Source: Strigamia acuminata
Lineage: Eukaryota; Arthropoda; Chilopoda; Geophilomorpha; Linotaeniidae
Assembly: GCA_949358305.1 (NCBI GenBank)
Contig: OX442316.1
Span: forward strand, 8,620,001 to 8,680,000
DNA: 60,000 nucleotides
Reading direction: 5' to 3'
Positions 24,920-36,699 of this stretch are shown here, one piece after another; position 1 is the first letter of the stretch, and each line of letters begins with the position of its first letter. The notes below the pieces were generated by a model. That model saw only the letters and a program-made list of their open reading frames with translations, searched no databases and had not been told where the DNA came from. Made by a program: the position numbers and the translations under genes.

Positions 24920-27900
24920 TCATACTTTTCCATTTGTCGATTCGTAACCTGCCAGAAGAGTACCATTTGTATGTGGTTCTGTGCCTATGTCGCTGTCGCT
25001 GTCAAATCGCGCCAAAAAGGTTTTGGTTTCAACTTCATTTACTGGTGCTTTTCTAGGCCGTTTTCTTTAAATCATTAAATTTCAATCGTTAGTAAAGTAG
25101 TAGCGTGTAATATTAAACAAAACTCACTTGAAGAAGACCAAACATAATGTAATGATGGTGATCATTATCACCATTCCTAAGCAAACCAAGGCAACAGCTA
25201 AAACAACTGTAAATTTGAAAATTATTTACTCACGGCTTTACATTAGAGTTTTTAAATTGCTAATGCATACTTTCTAAATTAAGAATAGCAGTTCGTCCTT
25301 CTGGATCTGGTAAAACATCTGGAAAAATTAATTTGAAGGTGGTATTGTATAAAAACAGCAGCAAACTTTTAGCATGTATTAATTAGTGTTTTATATTTTT
25401 AGGTATTTTTTACCTGAACAAAATGGTACATCTCCTCCCCATTTTCCTTCTCGCTGACATACGCGAGTGTTTGGACCAATTAAATGAAGCCCATCAACTA
25501 AACAGGAATATTCCGCTGCACTTCCGTAAGTTGTTGTACCTTGAACCAGTTTGACGGTTCCATTGAAAATCGCTTCTGGGTGCCCACAATCGACATCTAT
25601 TAAATAAATTGGTGTTTGAATGATGTCACAAATAATGTGCATGGATAAGGGTTTATCTAAAACATTACGTACACTAGCACGTACTGCAGTAAGGTATTGT
25701 AGCAATTTCTTACTGCATAAGACACGAGTTAATTTGTCAGTTCCAATTATTTGATTTGTTACAATTTTGGTGTAGTGCCAAAGTTATTATCTTCTGTTAT
25801 TTCATAATTCCACTTGTTTGAAAGCTAAATGCGGAAGTATCAAAGCACTTTCATGCCGCTTTTTAAAGGGTTTGAAGGGAACGAATTATGATTTTTTGGT
25901 TTCTATAAATACTTTGCTCGTTTTGCTGCGAATAAGTTAGTTGTAAGTGATTAATTTGTCTTTTTAAAGTAAGTTAGAAATGGCAGTAAATTAGCTGAAG
26001 CTGTAAAAATAAAAATAAAATTTAAAACTTAACCTGAGAAATTGATTTTCTTGGATTTTATTCCGTAATTTCCAGCTTGTTTGTAATTTTATTTTTATTT
26101 TTTTATTTTTCAGATGGGTTTTACCTTTGAGCGTTTAACTTACATCGACACCATGGTGCTTTATCAAACCAGTGGCCCGTCGGTAAACATACTCGAGTGG
26201 CACTTCCTTCAATGGCAAAACCTTCTGGACACGAGTATTGTGCAATTTGATGTCCATCGGTTCCAAGTGACAAATCCATTATCGTTTGTGTTTGTTGATC
26301 TGGGTGACCGCAATGCGGTAGAGCTGTAAAACAATGTTTTTTTTGTTTACTGAATATTGCATCATTATTTGAAACTTACGATATTCACAAATCCATGCGT
26401 AATGCGAATAACAATTTTTTGTTGTCCATTTCCAACCAAGAGGACCAGAAATAGTAAGGCAAGAATCTAAGGCATCGCCAACTCCACCAGAATCGTGTTT
26501 ATTCCGAGCAAAATATTTATCTGTTGTTTCTAAATTTATATTAAAAAAAAAATCGTACCGGAAATTAATTATTAATTCTATCCATTAGAAATTAGAATAC
26601 GGTGTGAAAAAATTAATTTGCAATAATTTGAATGACTCAAGTAACTTTCTAATAGGTTCAGCTGCTTATTCGTCGTCGTACTTAATGAACTCGTTTTTAT
26701 TATTTTGTATATTAGTTTTCAACAAACAGGTCTGAAGGGCACTGAAATAAAGTGCGGAAAGATCGCATCAAACGTGTTATGAAACGCATCTTAGGTGTTC
26801 TAAACTCATAAGTGGAATGTTGTTATCAAGCACACTTATGACCTTCAGTATCCGCTTCTCCGTTCTTAACGACCTTGATAAAACAGCTTAGAACTAGAAG
26901 GGTCGGAAAATGACGCCTTAACCTTCCAGCAATTTTGCTCGCATACAAAATTATATAAACCTATGAGCTCATTGCTATAAAGCTATATTATGTTTTGTTT
27001 ATCTACTTGAATTCCTTTCTTAGAGCTTACCGTTTCTCCATTTGTGTAATGGTGTAATTCCATCAGCTGCCAATAATTTGTAATTTTTTGTTACACACTG
27101 TAATGACTTTCCCCCAATTTCCTTAAACTTTACCTTCAAATTCCGATCTTTTGTGGCCGCCAACCCAAAATACATCATTGACGGTCACTGGTGTGTAAAA
27201 CCGTTTTAGTGTACGCCGTAGAAATTCCTGGCTCGCTTCATTAACCGTGGATATTAGATTTCCGTTATTGAAATGTTTGCATTTTGATTTTGCATCTTTC
27301 CACCGTTTGTGTTCGCTGTGATGAAAAGAATAACACGAGCCCCCTAAAACTGAAATTTGTGCATCACGGATCCACGCTAACTCGCACTGTTCGGGCGAAG
27401 CAGCTAGAACATGCATTTTATTAGTGAAATACGGTACGAATTTTAATTTGATCAAATATTTTAGAACCTGTGACTGAATACACCGATACTTCGCACAGAG
27501 TTATTCGACTTCGCAGTTGGTACTGTGTTGGAATTTGAATGGTTATGAAACGAGTTGTCACTGGCCGTTTAAATTTTAATACATATTCGGTCATTTCTTT
27601 TGCATCATCATACTCGAAATCTGGTTTAACAAATTAGAGATTAATATATGTCATGTTTGTGACACTTAATTGTTTTATACAGTACCTACAAATACTGAAT
27701 GCACATTTTTAAAACTGTCCTCAAACACTGGTAGCAGAATTTTACTAACTGAAATATTTCCTTCAAAAATGTCGAATATTATGTCTGCAAAAATAGTTGA
27801 TTGTCTTCAAATAACGGTTTAGATATTTGTTTTGGGGGGTTAATTGTAATACCTCTGATTGGTTCTCCAAATGCCACTTTTATAAAAGTGATTTCATATT

Positions 27901-29608
27901 CGAATAGCAAATCAATGGACCACGAAGACGAAACCATGTCTGTATTTGTAGCGACTGAACACGTCTTATAAAAGGCATCTATGATATTTGACCACGCTTC
28001 TGGCCCTTCGCGTGCATCCACATAGGTTGATGCTGCGACCACTACTCCGTATCGTGCCACATTCACTGCTGTAAAATGAAATACAACATTGAGTCACGCT
28101 CTGATTTGATATGCCTGCTTATGTTAATGCTAATCGTACTACAAACTGGTTCTTCTCCAGTCCACTTTCCGTCAAGTTGACACTTTCTCGTATCCGCTCC
28201 AAACATTTCGAATCCAGAATCACACTTGTAACTGACTATGGTGTCGTAAAGCACGTTTGGTGTTGTCATATTAGTCCTCATGTGCAATCCATGGCCAGGA
28301 TACATACACCGCTTGCCTGGACAGAGATTTGAACTGTATTGCTGAAAGCTATGCGGCTATTATGTAATTATGGGTGAATTATTGGAAACAAGTCAAGTGC
28401 AGGGCAATAATTATCGAACAACACATTTTTCAAGATAAACTTGTAATTTTCGTAATGGCCTGCAATCAGTTTAGAGGCGAGTTTTTAAATTGTACTTAGA
28501 CGGGCAGTTCTTTGATCTGAATTTTTTAAAACATAAAATAGTTTTGAGAATTATTTTAACAAAAATGAAAAAAGTTTTAAAGTTTTTATATTGAAATCAA
28601 GAGTTAGATGATAGCGTTATTGCTGATCAATACTGAAGGAAGAGTTCAGTTGAAGAGCTAACTCAAGATGAATTCCGCTTCAACTGATTGATTGGATCAT
28701 TTGACTCTCTATCATCTTATTAATATGTACTCTGTTTACACAAAGCTAAATTTATTCTAGTTTGAATTTCAACATTTAGGGTCATTGCTCTTAGATTTTA
28801 ACAGTAGTGAGTAAAAACATTAATATTTCTTAACTGTAACTATAGGTTCATTCAAAAATAGAAACATCTTGGCACATTTCGCGGTAAATACACGTTTATC
28901 CTCCAAAAATGAAGTTGGTGTTCATTTGGAACTGGCACAATTAGGCAAAAAATTAAAGGTGCTAATGCTAAACATTAAATCTTTTTCTATTTTTCAAAAG
29001 TGTTAGTTCCTTATATTTAAAGAAAAATGTAAGACACATTGGTAGTGCTTGTTACAGCGTATTAGCCACTTTTGGTGTGAGTCATAAAGCGTCGTAAATT
29101 ATTTAAAAGTTAAAATAATATCTAATTAAAGATGTTATTTGAATAAAACGATTGTTCGTCATTTTTATCTACATTGTGGGCGCAGAAATACATGAAAATT
29201 TGAAATTAAAGATTTCTTATCTTTGGTTTCGTTTCAACATCCCTCCCCGCCCCACTCTTTCTCTCTCCCGACCCACCCACTTCACTTTTTTGAATTTTAT
29301 TTTATACTTGCATCTAAGTTTTCCGTGTTTAATTTTTCTTGAAGCAGTTTGAAAATTAGGACAGATAATATTTAAATTTGCTACCAAATATAGAGTCGGT
29401 TTTGACAAACTTGTATATAATTATCATAACTTTATCATACTTATTGTGCAAAATCAAGCATTAACTAATGCAATTAACAGTTGAAAAGCAAAATTAAATT
29501 CCGAGCTTGACCTTACGCTATGCTTGTAAAATATTTAAGTGGTTTACCTTGAGCGAAGTGACAAATTAATAGAAAAAATAAGTTGCCGACTCCGATGAGT
29601 ATGTCCAT
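24920..29608 (-). CDS. Furrowed-like membrane receptor: CCP, fucolectin-like, C-type lectin, CCP, CCP, TM
   Basis: Single-pass surface protein with the domain order of insect furrowed and its paralogue. Exons, 5' to 3': signal-peptide exon starting at 29608; CCP ending at 28140; fucolectin/F5-8-like 28066ish-27853, 27784-27686 and 27620-27468; C-type lectin 27403-27134, 27066-27031 and 26529-26380; CCP 26323-26144; CCP 25596-25414; linker 25318-25271; TM 25206-25128; tail 25064-24920. Frames agree at every join from the first CCP onward. The lectin domain retains its framework cysteines and ends in NCYSHYAWICEY. The membrane segment is VVLAVALVCLGMVIMITIIT-like, and the cytoplasmic tail ends in an acidic Ser/Asp stretch. 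The first exon has two possible donors, last base 29548 or 29517; only the latter (phase 2) fits an acceptor before the CCP exon, so the exact N-terminal join is uncertain. It has only three CCP modules, whereas I recall furrowed carrying many more. Confidence 0.85.
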
Positions 29609-29611
29609 TAC

Positions 29612-31456
29612 ATGCAGGAAATCGAAATGAAGTCAAGAGAAAATTGTAGCGTTAATCTCGACCACAGCCACACACCAAATGAATTTGATAATCTCGTAAC
29701 AAGTTGTACTACAGAGAAAAAAACTATAAATAACATTTTTGCATCTAAGAAAGTTTTGAAGTTAAAACCATAAATATATTTTTTTTTTGTGTTTTTTTTT
29801 TAAAAAAATATATATATTTTTACAAAATTGTACAAAATCCTTCAAATTGTAATACAGTACATCAGTGTTCCATAGCTGGTGGAAAGTGAGCACCGTTGAA
29901 ATCACTTTTCAATAAAACAGTTTCTGAGAAGAAAATTGTTGCATTGAATTTTGATAACTTCATTTAAGTTATTTGATTCTAATGACGTCGAAAAGGATAG
30001 AATTTAAATTTTATGGCCTTCACCCTGTTCCCAAGGCAATAAAACGATTAAATACAGCAAAAGTTTGCCATTAAGGGACAGCTGGACATGAGAATGTTAT
30101 TGAAAGTACAAAGTAGACTTATTATGACATCACAGGGTGGGATTATATAACAGGAAGTAGATAGAGACTGAAACCTTGGAAATGGGCCAGAAGTGATAAC
30201 CGAGAATGAAAGTGGTTTATTTTGATGAATGAGATTGAAGATATTGTTCTTAAATTATGGCTTGTGTTTGAAGATTTTAAAATAGTTTTTAAGAAATTAG
30301 TGCATGTGAGATGAACTTAGACCTTAATAGTTGCATTTCAAAAGCGGGAAACTGTAAACGCAAATAGTTACATTGAGAATTATGTAATTTGTTTGACATA
30401 GAAATTAACAAAATAATTACTTGCTAAAAGCGAGCACAAAATCATGTTACATAAATAAATGAACAAGAAGTGGAATATTATACCTAAGAATGTTGTTTAT
30501 ACAAGCTGAAAGAAAAATAAATATTATTTGTTCTTAACTTTTTGGAGCTGTAAACAAAGTTCTGATTACTTTATTACGATGAGCTTTGGGTTTATTTATG
30601 TATATGTTGCAATGTATATGTAATGAGTTTTGATAAATGTATCGCAAAATGAAATGCAGCGAAGCACAAGGGTAATTTTGATGTAGTTTGATGGATTGTA
30701 GAATTTGTAAAGGAGACGGAGAGACACGAAATCAGACCATACCGTATAAGGGTTACTACGGAAGTTCCGTTACAATTTTATTTAACGTTAAAGTTGCTGA
30801 GCACCAGATGGCGCTATTACAATAAATTTACAAATAAATTTATTACAAAGATTTGAAATTTATAAGGAAATTTAAAAAGTTAGATATAAAATTTAGCAGT
30901 GATTAGTAAGTCAGTCCTGAATCCTGACTGATACATTCGAAATCTGATATTTTTTTTGTAAAAATAAATTATATGGTAAATTATATGACGCTTTTTAATG
31001 ATGTTCTATTATTTATCTCATCACTGGGAATATGAACTACTTGTTCAATGATCAGCATCATTTGCTTCCGTTTGTTTATTGCGTTTCTCCAATTAAGTTT
31101 AATCAGTTTTTTGTTTTAAATTTAATTACTCCAATTGAAATAAACAAAAAAATCTGTAATTAAAGTTCAAATGAGAACTATGGCAAGATACACTCCCTAG
31201 GAACTATTATTGTCACCCATAACTATTATTGATACAGAAGAGAATAGCAACAACAACAAAATACAGAATAACCTAAATTGATATAAAACACCAAAAAAAA
31301 AGTCGGGCTCATTCATTCCAAACATTCTCTGTTCTCTCTCAACGAAATTAATCTATTTGCACAGTCTAAATTCACTCTATACTTCGCCCTATTTCCCTCC
31401 CTTATCCAAATGAGGCCACGTTCAAGGTCATAGTCAACACCTCATGTACAAAACAA
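29612..31456. other. Intergenic region, no gene seen
   Basis: Upstream of the furrowed-like start codon and left of the small secreted-protein gene. It should contain the furrowed-like promoter. A CTCF-like word lies at 30801-30816. No coding exon or RNA gene is recognised. Confidence 0.55.
30801..30816 (+). promoter_or_regulatory. CTCF-like motif
   Basis: GCACCAGATGGCGCTA fits the CTCF consensus core (CCASYAGRKGGCR) closely, differing mainly at the first base. It sits between the furrowed-like gene and the next gene to the right. Binding is inferred from sequence alone. Confidence 0.4.
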
Positions 31457-31651
31457 TTATACGTTTGCACGGTAATGACTTTCGACACTTTTTCGTCGTC
31501 TCTTTTTATCAAAAAATATTTCGTTGCCATTGCCTGCCAATGAACTTGTAAAGTATACTGAAACAGCTTGAATAGCAACCGCGATTTGAAACAACGCCAG
31601 TTGACCTGTTCTAGTGACCCACATCTTGTCCATATAAAACCTTGAAATCAA
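31457..31651 (-). CDS. Possible small secreted peptide precursor (weak)
   Basis: A minus-strand frame starts at an ATG (MDKMW; an upstream in-frame start gives 64 residues). It has a hydrophobic stretch LALFQIAVAIQAVSVYF, then a short acidic segment, then a polybasic KKRRRK site and a short C-terminal peptide. That is the outline of a peptide precursor, and G+C is higher than in the flanks. Against it, the frame overlaps the TATA box and start site proposed for the plus-strand gene at 31728, and no family is recognised. It may be a chance frame. Confidence 0.25.
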   Translation of the reverse strand: MISRFYMDKMWVTRTGQLALFQIAVAIQAVSVYFTSSLAGNGNEIFFDKKRRRKSVESHYRANV

Positions 31652-31666
31652 CGGCGCGAGTCACTC
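31632..31666 (+). promoter_or_regulatory. TATA box and initiator of the secreted orphan gene
   Basis: ATATAAAA at 31632-31639 is followed about 30 bases later by TCACTC (A at 31663), the classic arthropod TATA-to-initiator spacing. It lies about 65 bases upstream of the start codon at 31728. Confidence 0.6.
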
Positions 31667-31727
31667 TTTAAGCGCTTTCGGATTAAAACCAACATCAGTT
31701 TTCAACACTAGATAGAAACAGGAAAAC

Positions 31728-32267
<540 letters not shown>

Positions 32268-32739
32268 TTAAACTGATTTCTCATTCTGTGTTTGAGTGAA
32301 ATAGCGAAGTAATCACGTAGTAATTTTTATTAGTCATTTGATCCATGATTTCAGAGATTGTTTATATTATTATAAATGCTAAAATGCTAAGGCATTTCCA
32401 CTGGTTTGGCTGGTATGGTGCCATTAATTACGGTGTCTTTGATGTAAATATTTTGAGTAATAAATTTTTTATATATTTTTAAAAGATATCTTGAATTTTT
32501 TCCTTTTAATTGAAGTAGCAGATAAAAAAATAAGTAAAAAAAACTTTTGTTTATTCAGATGTAGGCCTAATTACATTATTTTGAAAAAATAAAATCAATT
32601 TATAAGAGTTAAAAATATACTTTTTTAATCATTAAAATATATATTTTCATTATTTTTTAAAAATAAAATCAATTTATACGAGTTAAAAATACACTTTTTT
32701 AATCATTAAAATTTATATTTACATTTTTATTTCAATCAA
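32268..32739. other. Convergent intergenic region with a tandem duplication
   Basis: Very AT-rich sequence between two convergent stop codons. It contains a polyadenylation-type AATAAA near 32458 and a 74-base duplication, listed separately. Confidence 0.6.
32585..32728. repeat. Two tandem copies of a 74-base unit
   Basis: The block beginning AATAAAATCAATTTATA at about 32588 recurs 74 bases downstream at 32662 with few differences, including the shared run CTTTTTTAATCATTAAAAT. It lies just beyond the 3' end of the minus-strand secreted-protein gene. The divergence suggests an old local duplication. Confidence 0.8.
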
Positions 32740-33549
32740 TCATTTTCTCCTTGGATTAATAATATCCTGAACATCAATTTTTAAAGCTTCGGAATTATGC
32801 CCACTCCACACTTTTTCCTCTCTTCGTTCAAACAGATCTATGAGCCTGGGCGGTTTCCGAACCAATACCAAATTAAACCTTGATTTGAATTTTTTTAACA
32901 CTCTTTCCGCCATCATGCGGTACCATTTTGATTCATAAGGAGAAAATATTTCCAAGTTTTCAAATACATCTGGTTTCAGCGCTCTTATTTCAGACTCGTC
33001 TAAATCCACATGAAGAAGAACATTCCTGAGCAAACCTTTCCCCTTTTTAGATTTTCCTGTGATGAGTAGAGCTAAGGGGCCTGTGTTAATTGTCCTATTC
33101 GTGAGCCCATTTAAAAATTTTGTGTTTGACGTGTCTGAAAATTGAAGCCCGTTTCCAAGAACCTCGAAATGACTCAACGAATTTTGATGTATTGGTGATG
33201 AAGGAGCAAAAATAGCTTCTTGACCCAGTGGAGCTTGAAATGGTGAAGACGTCAGCGGTTTGTTAAGTGGCAATGACCAAGGTTCATTAACAAATTGCGG
33301 CCCGAATGGTGGGTAGAGTGTTGGAGGTTCTTGCTGCGGTTGGAATGGAATTAAATGTGCTGGTCCTGGCATGTGCGGAGGCAGTATTTGGTGGTGGTAT
33401 GGAATGAAGTAACCTTGGCGGTGAACATCAGTCGGACCAATGGGTTTTACAGGGATGAGATGTTTGAGAAAACCGTGATTTATGCTCGGTTGTAATTGAC
33501 AGTGGTTTTGGTGAAATTGAAATAAGAATAGAAGTGTCACAAATAACAT
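32740..33549 (-). CDS. Secreted Pro-rich protein with basic C-terminal domain, unknown
   Basis: A single coding exon for 269 residues. The N-terminus MLFVTLLFLFQFHQNHC is a signal peptide. Residues 20-120 are rich in Pro, His and Gln (PHMPGPAHLIPFQPQQEPP) without fixed repeats. From about residue 150 a more ordered region follows, with LLRNVLLHVDLDESEIRAL, then MMAERVLKKFKSRFNLV and a basic end (NPRRK). Only one cysteine remains after the signal region. I recognise no family. A spliced leader is likely: an acceptor (TTTACAG) ends just upstream at 33554, and an upstream leader exon ends at 33624 with a consensus donor. Confidence 0.75.
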   Translation of the reverse strand: MLFVTLLFLFQFHQNHCQLQPSINHGFLKHLIPVKPIGPTDVHRQGYFIPYHHQILPPHMPGPAHLIPFQPQQEPPTLYPPFGPQFVNEPWSLPLNKPLTSSPFQAPLGQEAIFAPSSPIHQNSLSHFEVLGNGLQFSDTSNTKFLNGLTNRTINTGPLALLITGKSKKGKGLLRNVLLHVDLDESEIRALKPDVFENLEIFSPYESKWYRMMAERVLKKFKSRFNLVLVRKPPRLIDLFERREEKVWSGHNSEALKIDVQDIINPRRK

Positions 33550-33623
33550 GTTTCTGTAAATTTAATTTTCACGAGAAATTAGAAATCTTAAGTGTTTCAA
33601 GAGTATCATATATACCAACTTAC

Positions 33624-33680
33624 CTTTTTCAAGGTGAGGATTGATTCAATCTGTAGTTGAATATAACTATTTTTATATTT
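33624..33680 (-). promoter_or_regulatory. Promoter and leader exon of the Pro-rich secreted gene
   Basis: On the minus strand TATAAAA (33677-33671) is followed about 35 bases later by TCAATC (A near 33642), then a short exon ending AAAAAG|GTAAGT at 33624. The acceptor for the coding exon is at 33554-33555. Spacing and splice signals agree, so this is probably the transcription start. Confidence 0.5.
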
Positions 33681-34857
33681 AAAAGGTTTCAAACTGACCT
33701 AAAAGATCCGTTAAACAATTGAAGATGTGCCAGTTTATGGGTCAAATTAGAATCAATTGGCAATTTGTTATCAAGGTAAAGCAATTCATTCACAATGTCA
33801 TGAGAATAAAAGAAGATCAATGTGTTTGTGTGACGAAACCAACAATTGTTTAGTTTTAAACTGACTTAAATTTATTATTTTATGTTTGTAAAGTCTGAAT
33901 TTAAAATATATTACATTTCTGGTTGTCGCGACGTTTTTTAAAAAGGAGATTAGATGCTTCATGAATTAAAAGAACTTTCAGAAAATTAATGTTAGACGAC
34001 ACTGCAAAAACTGATGTCAAGAACCTTACGCGAGAATTTCAATGCCCCGAGAATGTGGGAATGGGGTGGTTCAGGGATCGATGGCCCCACAATACGGATA
34101 GCTGACCAACTGGTCTACTTCGGAGGTGTTTCACCTTCGCATGCGTTTGGGGTTGTATAAACATTTGGATATAGAATTTTTGATAGAAAATACGTTAATT
34201 TAAACGGCTAAACCGTTCGAAAATGAATCAAATATTTGTTAAAATTTTCTACTATAAAACATAATTGAAAAATTGAGCAAAATTACAGAGCAATGTCTCC
34301 TTAAATTATGCAATTGCAAATTAATGTACAAGTCGTGGCCTATATGATAGTCAGAAAGACGACCTAAACCTTCAACTTAAGTGCCAATAAAATCCTAAAA
34401 GAAAATATAAAAAAATTAAAAATTCTAGTGTCTCTTTTTTTTTTTTAATTAAAATAAAATAAAGCCCTTTTAAAATTTTTGAATGCAAATATCAAAATTT
34501 TACCTCTAGTTTTCATTTCGCTATTATGATTGCTATCTTCAATGGAAAAGACAAAAAAACTAACATGATTCTCTGAAACACAGCTTATGTGGGTCAACAA
34601 ATTTGCCCCTCTGGCTGACTTTCGTGTTCACACTCACACCTCTTTTCAGATTTAATAGGAACATGTGAAAGGTTTTTGAACTTGATTTTGTTTGAGAAAA
34701 AAAATAAAATTATAAATGCATTACCATTTTATTTAGAGTAAATATCTCCCCCTTTTTACTCTTCACATTACGTTAATGCTTTTTTAATGATGATAATAAT
34801 GAAAAATATCACATTTTTCTATTTTTTTTTTTTTAATAAATATTTTCAAAATAATGA
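33681..34857. other. Intergenic region, no gene seen
   Basis: Between the secreted-protein promoter and the 3' end of the repeat protein gene. A GC-richer patch at about 34015-34160 stands out from the AT-rich flanks, but no frame is convincing in it. Confidence 0.5.
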
Positions 34858-36267
34858 TCACAATATTTTAAATCCTTCATAGAAAACTTTAATTTCTGAT
34901 TGAATATGCAAATTCTGCTCTTCCTTTAATTGTGCCGTTAATTCCACGGCCATATTCTTCTCCTGTAAAGTATGCTCTTGGTTTTCTGATGTGATTAATT
35001 TCAACATTTCCGTAATATTTTCCTTGACAATTCTGCTGTGTTTTTCCTTTTTCAACTGAAACTGTTCTAAAATATCCGTAACTCGTTTCTGCTCTTCCTG
35101 CAAATGCTGTATCTTCTCTGTCTCCATCTTCTCAGCTTCTTCAGAAACACTCTTGCTCTCAGATTTGAAATTTTCATCCTGCTCTTTATGCATTAACTCT
35201 ATTGAATGTAACGCATGATCACGCTCCATTTTTAGAAATTTTTCCTGTTCATTCTCCATATTATCCAAAGCCGTTGCAACAAGCACCAGCAATCTTTCTT
35301 CGTGCTCTGTCAAAGGCGTTGTTGGCACACTCCGAGTCTTTTTTCTCAAATATTCATCGTGATCTTTCCGCGTTTCCATGATTAATGTCATAGCTGTCTT
35401 CCTCTCGATTTTTGCGTGCTCTTCTTGTTCCTTTCGCATCTGACTAAATGTGTCTGCTGCACGCTTATGTTCGACCCTGAAGTGTTCTTCTTGGATCTTT
35501 CGAATTCTTGACGTCATGTCCACAGCTTTTCTACGCTCCATACGCGTATGCTCATCGTGCTCTTTTCGCATTTGATCCAAAGCTTCTACGGCATATTTCC
35601 GTTCAGCCCTGTTGTGTTCAATGTGAAGGGAACGCAGTTGATCTGTCAGCTCTATGTCTCTCTTTTTTTCGAGTAACAAATTCGCCTCCTGCTGCTTTCG
35701 GAGCCTTGCAATTGCTTGGATAGTTCGAGTATTCTCTGTCTTCATGTCGTCTTCTTGTCTCTTTCGTGTTCTCTTAGTGGCCTCGATAAGTTCTTCGCCT
35801 TCTACGCGTGCGGATGGTTCGCTCTGCAACAGTATGTGCAGTCTTTCCGATCGTCCAATATCCATTAGCTGTTGTCGGCTACGTGTCAATTCTGCCAAAA
35901 CATCTTCCCGTTCCATACACATTAGTTCGTTCTCAATATTCCTCTTGATTTCGAAATCTTTCAATACTTGTTGCCGATCGACTCTCATCTGTGCATCTAG
36001 GTCTTTGGTTGCTTGCAAGATACATTCTACGTGGTGAAGTCGTTCAAGCCGAGCGTACTCCACTTGAGCTTTACGAGTCTGCTCTAATGATTCCAACAAG
36101 TGTTCACGCTCAAACTTCACCTCTTCATCCTGGTCTCTGCGTATTATATATATTTCATCCACAAGTCGATCCCGAACACTTTTCGCATGCTCATCGCCAT
36201 CTTTTCGTTTCTGCGATAGAATTTCGAGCGCAGTATTTCGATTTGTACATTCCAAAAGTGTGTCCAT
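34858..36267 (-). CDS. Helical protein made almost entirely of 22-residue repeats
   Basis: One uninterrupted exon encodes 469 residues of predicted helix, rich in Glu, Lys, Arg and Met. It divides into about twenty 22-residue units with the pattern RKxxxEHxRxERxxAxxxxxQ(M/L). Clean units start at residues 21, 43, 65, 87, 109, 131, 168, 190, 212, 234, 256, 278, 300, 338, 360, 382, 404, 426 and 448, and the protein ends exactly at a unit boundary. Two irregularities occur: a 15-residue partial unit at 153-167, and an insertion with SVPTTPLTE near 312-321 that contains two of the few prolines. Twenty-two is twice eleven, the hendecad period, which favours a long right-handed or straight coiled coil. 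There is no signal peptide or membrane segment. I recognise no named family; LEA-like, apolipoprotein-like or sperm structural proteins are possible analogies only. The start is the first ATG of the open frame. Confidence 0.8.
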   Translation of the reverse strand: MDTLLECTNRNTALEILSQKRKDGDEHAKSVRDRLVDEIYIIRRDQDEEVKFEREHLLESLEQTRKAQVEYARLERLHHVECILQATKDLDAQMRVDRQQVLKDFEIKRNIENELMCMEREDVLAELTRSRQQLMDIGRSERLHILLQSEPSARVEGEELIEATKRTRKRQEDDMKTENTRTIQAIARLRKQQEANLLLEKKRDIELTDQLRSLHIEHNRAERKYAVEALDQMRKEHDEHTRMERRKAVDMTSRIRKIQEEHFRVEHKRAADTFSQMRKEQEEHAKIERKTAMTLIMETRKDHDEYLRKKTRSVPTTPLTEHEERLLVLVATALDNMENEQEKFLKMERDHALHSIELMHKEQDENFKSESKSVSEEAEKMETEKIQHLQEEQKRVTDILEQFQLKKEKHSRIVKENITEMLKLITSENQEHTLQEKNMAVELTAQLKEEQNLHIQSEIKVFYEGFKIL

Positions 36268-36699
36268 TTTAGTTTTTTTAGGCGAAAGTCGGTGCGCTTT
36301 TCTATTTGTATAATTTTTTGGCCCTTTTTTGATAAACGAGCTGCAGGAAAAGGATGAGATGATTTTATCTACTTGTACATTTTGTTCGGGAGTCCTAACA
36401 GAACAATACTATGTCATGTTGATTATTTAGAATGTTGTTAAGGTATTTAGAATTTGCAACAGTAAAAACCGAGGCAGAGATTCAAATTATTGAATGCTGC
36501 ATTATTAACAGTTTTGAATCAAATCAGTTATCATTAACAATACATGTTCATCCATATTATACTCTTTGAAATAACATTTATTTCGGATATTAAGCAGATG
36601 AGAAAAAATTGAATTTGAGTTGCCTTTATACGCACTGCAGGGTGTAAAGAAATCAAACCAAACATAAATGAACTCTGTGTAATTGATGAAATCCAAGTC
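36268..36699. other. Divergent intergenic region
   Basis: Separates two divergent genes, so both promoters should lie here. An ATG at 36687, out of frame with the plus-strand gene, opens a short upstream frame overlapping its start. I see no clear TATA box. Confidence 0.45.

Noticed and set aside
29217-29408. Minus-strand frame with a pyrimidine-rich complement, considered as an extra exon of the furrowed-like gene
   Set aside because: It translates to a low-complexity Arg/Lys-rich stretch and lacks matching splice sites; the C-rich strand is a simple-sequence tract.
35508-36272. Three plus-strand open frames opposite the 22-residue-repeat gene
   Set aside because: They are antisense shadows of the repeat gene; their lengths follow from its regular codon pattern and they have no domains.
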